Source: an uncultured Lachnospiraceae bacterium (lineage in GTDB: Bacteria > Bacillota > Clostridia > Lachnospirales > Lachnospiraceae). Taken from it: a stretch of DNA of 64,000 bases. A program made the translations under genes and the position numbers. The notes below the pieces were generated by a model that saw nothing but the letters and a program-made list of their open reading frames with translations, was not told the DNA's origin and did no database searches. Of this stretch, positions 59,098 through 64,000 are shown in pieces (the first letter of the stretch is position 1; each line of letters begins with the position of its first letter). The stretch covers positions 1 to 64,000 of the forward strand of contig CANQAP010000008.1 in assembly GCA_947589305.1 (NCBI GenBank), in the 5' to 3' direction.

Positions 59098-61161
59098 ATG
59101 AAATCTCAAGAATTATTTCGGGACGAAAACGGTGCGGTTCAGGAACGTATGGATTTGGCGTGGAACCGCATTTATGATATACAGAATGAAAAAAATACGT
59201 CGGAACCGTACAGGGAATATTTTCGGACTACGGCGGTAAGTTTGCTGCGGACAAAACAACAGATCGGGCTGGATGTTCAGTCAGAGACATTAGAGACTTT
59301 ACAGGAGATCAATCGGGAAAACTATGCGGAACTTATGCCGGAACAATACGAGACAAGTTATGCGAATCCGGAATATGCGGTTGCCCGGCTGGGAAAAGAA
59401 TATGGTGCGATTTTAAGCTTTTTATACACGGAATTACGCGGATGTATCCGATATGCGAGAGAATGCAGATTCATGGAACTTACCTGCTTTTTGGAATTGT
59501 TTATAGAGATTTATAATCTCTTTGAAGAAGAATCCGATCTGACGGTTTCGCATGTGAAAAAAGCGATCTATTATTTTTATTATGATAACTGTGATATTTT
59601 GGTTCCGATCCGTATACGGGAACAGTATGATCCGGAATGGAACGCTTCCTTAGAACAGATCCTGCAGGCGGATTTAGAAGACTTGCGGTATTTATATGCG
59701 TATGGGTTATATATCTCCGAGTCTGAACTGCGGACGGCGGAATTCTTGAACCGGTTGCCGCAGGAAGAGATTGACGCTATGGCGTTTACCTATACGGACG
59801 GTTTTCGCGAGGGGTTTGAGATCGCAAATATCGACTTATCAAAAAAGAAGTATGTGAATATCCAGTATTCGGTCGGACAGGAACGGATCGTGCGTGCGGC
59901 GATCAGCCAATTCCGTGTATTAGGCTTAAAGCCGATTTTATATTTGCCGGCGGTCAGCCGCATCAATCAGAAGCAGAATCGCAAGCAAGGGATTCTTTCA
60001 ACGTCTCCGAATCGCCAGTTTGAATATGACCATCGTTTGGATGAGGGGATTTATCTGGATCGGGCATTTATGGAACGGAAATTAGAGGTACTGGCGCAGA
60101 GTTATGAATCAGTGAAAGAGTATACCGATCTGTTTGCCGGACCGGCAGTTATGGAGACATTTGGCGAAACGCCGTTTGCACCGGTCGCCAAGCGTGCCTG
60201 TATCAGTCTGTCCAAAAAACAGCAGGCGTGCAGTGTAGAGTATACGACGCAGGCGAGTAAAATCGCGAACCGTTTTATCCGGCGGGACGAGTATAGCTTT
60301 ACGATCATCGCATATCCGTCGCCGGAAATCGGTGAAGATTTTGAGGAGATTTTTCGTGAGACCGTCAAGGTCAATACATTGGATAAAAAACGCTATCGCG
60401 TGATTCAGGAAGTCTTGATCGAAGAATTGAATCAGGCAAAATCTGTGAAAGTAAAAGGTATCGGAGCAAACCGTACAGATATCGAAGTCATGATGAATGA
60501 GATGGAGCATCCGGAACGGGAGACGAACTTTGAAAACTGTCTGGCGGATGTCAATATTCCGGTTGGCGAGGTCTTTACGTCGCCGAAACTGACGGGAACC
60601 GAGGGCGTCCTAAATGTCAGCGAAGTGTTTTTGAATGATCTAAAATTTGTGGACTTGGAACTGCATGTGAAGGACGGGATGATTGCGTCCTATACTTGCA
60701 AGAATTTTGAATCGGAAGAAGAAAATATCCGGTTCGTCAGAGAAAATTTATTGCAAAACCATCCGACGCTTCCGATCGGGGAATTTGCGATCGGCACAAA
60801 TACCACGGCTTATGTTATGGCAAACCGGTATCAGATTGTTTATAAACTGCCGATTTTAATTGTGGAAAAAATGGGACCGCACTTTGCTGTGGGAGATACC
60901 TGTTACAGTTACAGTGAGGAAAACCGGCTCTTTAATCCGGACGGTAAGGAGATCGTCGCGAAAGACAATGAATGTTCGATTTTGAGGACGCAGGATGAGA
61001 CGAAGGCTTACTTTCATTGCCATACCGATATCACGATCCCGTATGATGAGATCGGCAGTATCGTCTCGGTGCATGCGGACGGAATGGAAGTCGAGATCAT
61101 GAAAAACGGACGCTTTGTGCTGGCGGGTACCGAAGAATTGAATGAACCGTTTGATCATTAG
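59098..61161 (+). CDS. Conserved hypothetical protein (possibly DUF5716 family)
   Basis: 687 aa ORF with RBS gggagataagct; no recognised catalytic motif. Confidence 0.65.
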   Translation: MKSQELFRDENGAVQERMDLAWNRIYDIQNEKNTSEPYREYFRTTAVSLLRTKQQIGLDVQSETLETLQEINRENYAELMPEQYETSYANPEYAVARLGKEYGAILSFLYTELRGCIRYARECRFMELTCFLELFIEIYNLFEEESDLTVSHVKKAIYYFYYDNCDILVPIRIREQYDPEWNASLEQILQADLEDLRYLYAYGLYISESELRTAEFLNRLPQEEIDAMAFTYTDGFREGFEIANIDLSKKKYVNIQYSVGQERIVRAAISQFRVLGLKPILYLPAVSRINQKQNRKQGILSTSPNRQFEYDHRLDEGIYLDRAFMERKLEVLAQSYESVKEYTDLFAGPAVMETFGETPFAPVAKRACISLSKKQQACSVEYTTQASKIANRFIRRDEYSFTIIAYPSPEIGEDFEEIFRETVKVNTLDKKRYRVIQEVLIEELNQAKSVKVKGIGANRTDIEVMMNEMEHPERETNFENCLADVNIPVGEVFTSPKLTGTEGVLNVSEVFLNDLKFVDLELHVKDGMIASYTCKNFESEEENIRFVRENLLQNHPTLPIGEFAIGTNTTAYVMANRYQIVYKLPILIVEKMGPHFAVGDTCYSYSEENRLFNPDGKEIVAKDNECSILRTQDETKAYFHCHTDITIPYDEIGSIVSVHADGMEVEIMKNGRFVLAGTEELNEPFDH

Positions 61162-61163
61162 AA

Positions 61164-61203
61164 AAATGCCGTGCAGACTCCGAAAGAAGTCCGCATGGCA
61201 TTT
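61164..61203. terminator. Terminator between convergent genes
   Basis: aaatgccgtgcagact / agtccgcatggcattt stem. Confidence 0.8.
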
Positions 61204-61216
61204 GTTTTAGAAGGTA

Positions 61217-62221
61217 CTATTGAATCGCCTGCTCTGCGTAACTGGTGTCTACTAGGTCTTCATAAGGCGCCATTTCTTCCAGCTCGCCGGCTTCGTTTAA
61301 GATATTTTCCAACAATAAGAAACTGTCTTCTTCAAAGATCAGATTTTCTTTCCATGTGTCCTGTTCAGCATAACGTTCGACAATCATGGTCAGTGTCTCC
61401 ACATCGGTTTCGTCAAATTGCGGAGCGATGACCGTCGCAATTTCTTCCGGTGTGTGGCTATTGACATAATCCATGCCTTTTTGAAGAGCATTTGTAAAAC
61501 TCTGAATGATTTCCGGATGTTCTTCGATATAACTTTGTTTTGCACAGTAAGCGGTATAAGGAACATAGCCGCTGTCCACACCCAGTGACGCAACGACGTA
61601 GCCTGCGCCCTGTTGCTCCAGCGCGGTTGCGGAAGGCTCAAATTCAACGGTATAATCTCCGGCTCCTCCGGCAAAAGCACCGGATGTATTTCCGAAATCG
61701 ATGTTTTGTACCAAAGTGATATCCTGTTCCGGATCGATATTATTTAATTTCAGGATATATTCCAAAACCATTTCCGGCATACCGCCCGGTCTGCCTCCGA
61801 TGACTTCCTTACCGATCAGGTCGGACCATTGGAAATCTTCCGTATTTTCCCGCGCGACCAGAAAGTTACCGGCACGTTGCGTTAATTGTGCGAAATTTAC
61901 CGCGTAATCATCGGCTCCTTCATTATACAGATAAATAGAAGATTCGGAACCCATAAATCCGATGTCTGCTTCTCCGGCAACCAATGCGCTCATGGTCTTA
62001 TCCGCGCCGAAACCGGTTACGACTTCCAGATCGATGCCCTCTTCTTCAAAATACCCCAGCTCGATCGCAACATATTGCGGAGCATAAAAAATGGAATGTG
62101 CAACCTCATTTAGTGTGACGGTTGTCAGGTTTCCTTCCTGTTTTCCGCAGCCACTCATAGAACAGGTCACAAGTGCCAATACACAGATCACCGCCGTAAA
62201 TCGTTTTAATTTGCGTAACAT
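61217..62221 (-). CDS. ABC transporter substrate-binding lipoprotein (SsuA/THI5-like)
   Basis: Start MLRKLKRFTAVICVLALVTCSMSGCGKQE lipobox after aggag; NMT1/THI5-like fold (FYAPQYVAIELGYFEEEGIDLEVVTGFGADKTMSALVAGEADIGFMG). Confidence 0.9.
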   Translation of the reverse strand: MLRKLKRFTAVICVLALVTCSMSGCGKQEGNLTTVTLNEVAHSIFYAPQYVAIELGYFEEEGIDLEVVTGFGADKTMSALVAGEADIGFMGSESSIYLYNEGADDYAVNFAQLTQRAGNFLVARENTEDFQWSDLIGKEVIGGRPGGMPEMVLEYILKLNNIDPEQDITLVQNIDFGNTSGAFAGGAGDYTVEFEPSATALEQQGAGYVVASLGVDSGYVPYTAYCAKQSYIEEHPEIIQSFTNALQKGMDYVNSHTPEEIATVIAPQFDETDVETLTMIVERYAEQDTWKENLIFEEDSFLLLENILNEAGELEEMAPYEDLVDTSYAEQAIQ

Positions 62222-62391
62222 ACTAACTCCTGTTTTCAAAGATTCATTGCTATTATATTCATGGATCAGAAAAATGCCATTCTTTTCACGGATGCTGTCT
62301 GCCATAGACGAAAGAAAACTGTGAAAATATATTGAAAAAGAAAGCCGAATGCTATAGAATGATAGAGATTACAAAGGAAAGGAATGAACAT

Positions 62392-62883
62392 ATGAAAACT
62401 GCTGTTATTATGGGTTCTACCAGTGATCTGCCGAAAGTAGAACCGGCGATAGAGATATTGAAAACATATGGGGTAAGCGTAGAAGTGCGGTGTCTGTCTG
62501 CGCATCGGGTTCATGAAGGACTGGCGGCATTTATGGCGGAAACGAATCAAAACGGTACGGAAGTCGTGATCGCCGCTGCGGGCATGGCGGCGGCTTTGCC
62601 GGGAGTTGTGGCATCGCAGACTGTCCTGCCGGTCATTGGCGTTCCTCTTTCCGGTTCCGTCCTTGACGGTACAGATGCGCTGTATTCCATCGTGCAGATG
62701 CCATCCGGCATTCCGGTTGCGACCGTAGCGATCAACGGAAGCAAGAATGCGGCGTATCTGGCGTTGGAGATCATGGCGGTACATCATCCGGAACTGCGGG
62801 AAAAGCTGTTGGATGAACGCCGGAAGATGGCAGAGCAGGCAATGCAGGCAAACGAAGAAGTAATGGCAAAGTACAAGGAATAA
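62392..62883 (+). CDS. purE: 5-(carboxyamino)imidazole ribonucleotide mutase
   Basis: MGSTSDLPKVEPA, SAHRVHEGL, AAAGMAAALPGVVAS. Confidence 0.96.
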   Translation: MKTAVIMGSTSDLPKVEPAIEILKTYGVSVEVRCLSAHRVHEGLAAFMAETNQNGTEVVIAAAGMAAALPGVVASQTVLPVIGVPLSGSVLDGTDALYSIVQMPSGIPVATVAINGSKNAAYLALEIMAVHHPELREKLLDERRKMAEQAMQANEEVMAKYKE

Positions 62884-62896
62884 AGGAGAGACAGAC

Positions 62897-63598
62897 ATGG
62901 GAAAACTATTATATGAAGGAAAAGCAAAACAGGTATATGAGACGGACAATCCACAGGAATACATTATCCATTATAAGGATGATGCGACTGCCGGAAACGG
63001 TGTCAAGCATGATCAGTTTGAGGGGAAGGGTGTCTTAAATAACACCATTTCCTGCATCATTTTTGATATGTTAGAGGAAGCTGGCATCAAAACGCATATG
63101 ATCGAAAAGATAAATGACAGAGACATTCGGGTAAAGAAAGTAGATATTTTTCCGTTGGAAGTCATCATCCGAAACATCACCACCGGTTCGTTTTGTAAAC
63201 GGCTGGGGGCGAAAGAGGGCATTGTTCTGGATGAGCCGATCTTTGAAATGAGCTATAAAAACGATGAATACGGCGATCCTCTGATCAATGATGACCATGC
63301 GGTCGCATTAAAACTGGCGACCAGAGAGGAGATCGCTTATATCAAAGAGACCACTTTGAAGATCAATCAGTTGTTAAAAGCCTTTTTCTTAAAGTTTAAT
63401 CTGAAATTAGTCGATTTCAAAATCGAGTTCGGAAAAACCGCAGACGGAGAGATTTTGCTGGCGGATGAGATATCGCCGGATTCCTGCCGGCTGTGGGATG
63501 TGGACACAAATCAAAAGTATGATAAAGATGTATTCCGTCAGGACATCGGCGATCTGATCGAGACATATAAAGAGGTCCTGAACCGTATGCAGAAATAG
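62897..63598 (+). CDS. purC: SAICAR synthase
   Basis: 233 aa; LYEGKAKQVYET, FKIEFGKTADGEILLADEISPDSCRLWD. Confidence 0.97.
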   Translation: MGKLLYEGKAKQVYETDNPQEYIIHYKDDATAGNGVKHDQFEGKGVLNNTISCIIFDMLEEAGIKTHMIEKINDRDIRVKKVDIFPLEVIIRNITTGSFCKRLGAKEGIVLDEPIFEMSYKNDEYGDPLINDDHAVALKLATREEIAYIKETTLKINQLLKAFFLKFNLKLVDFKIEFGKTADGEILLADEISPDSCRLWDVDTNQKYDKDVFRQDIGDLIETYKEVLNRMQK

Positions 63599-63620
63599 TG
63601 ACAGGATCGTGTATAAGAAA

Positions 63621-63664
63621 AGCAAAGAAAGCAGTCGGAGAGAGAACCGGCTGCTTTCTTTGCT
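63621..63664 (+). terminator. Rho-independent terminator after purC
   Basis: agcaaagaaagcagtcgg / ccggctgctttctttgct stem. Confidence 0.85.
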
Positions 63665-63722
63665 CTTGAATTTTATAACGGCATAGGGTATAGTTATAAT
63701 AAATGGTGATTTAAAGTCTTAA

Positions 63723-64000
<278 letters not shown>

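Overview
This is a 64-kb chromosomal segment from a low-to-mid GC Firmicute, probably a Lachnospiraceae-type Clostridium (inferred from gene content and sequence style). It starts at the last bases of a 23S rRNA gene and ends inside an alpha-amylase gene. It is mostly core genome. Recognised content: aldo/keto reductase, two chemotaxis receptors, TspO, an iron-containing alcohol dehydrogenase, a TPR/DUF4037/DUF4125-like protein, a ZIP transporter, htpG with a perfect CIRCE operator, a MoxR/DUF58/transglutaminase operon, an M18 aminopeptidase, a cell-wall-repeat CAP protein, a split SsuBC-like ABC transporter, HtrA, a subtilase, a type II fatty-acid synthesis cluster (acpP-accD-accA-fabK-fabD-fabG-fabF-fabZ-MarR-fabH), serS, mgtE, a MIF homologue, the pyr genes (pyrC, pyrF-K-D-E) and purE-purC. 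Two tRNAs are present: Trp(CCA) and Gly(GCC). The best candidate for an undescribed system lies at about 26.08-34.6 kb. Two tandem paralogous cassettes (lipoprotein + two membrane proteins + ABC ATPase) each follow an almost identical ~85-bp promoter block carrying paired ACCGTTyACGTAA direct repeats. They are followed by a LytTR response regulator with no adjacent histidine kinase. A second strong signal is a shared perfect 21-bp palindrome (core GTAGTTT-N3-AAACTAC) at two control points of the fatty-acid locus, which encodes a FabT-like MarR regulator. No prophage, IS element, integrative element or CRISPR array was recognised.
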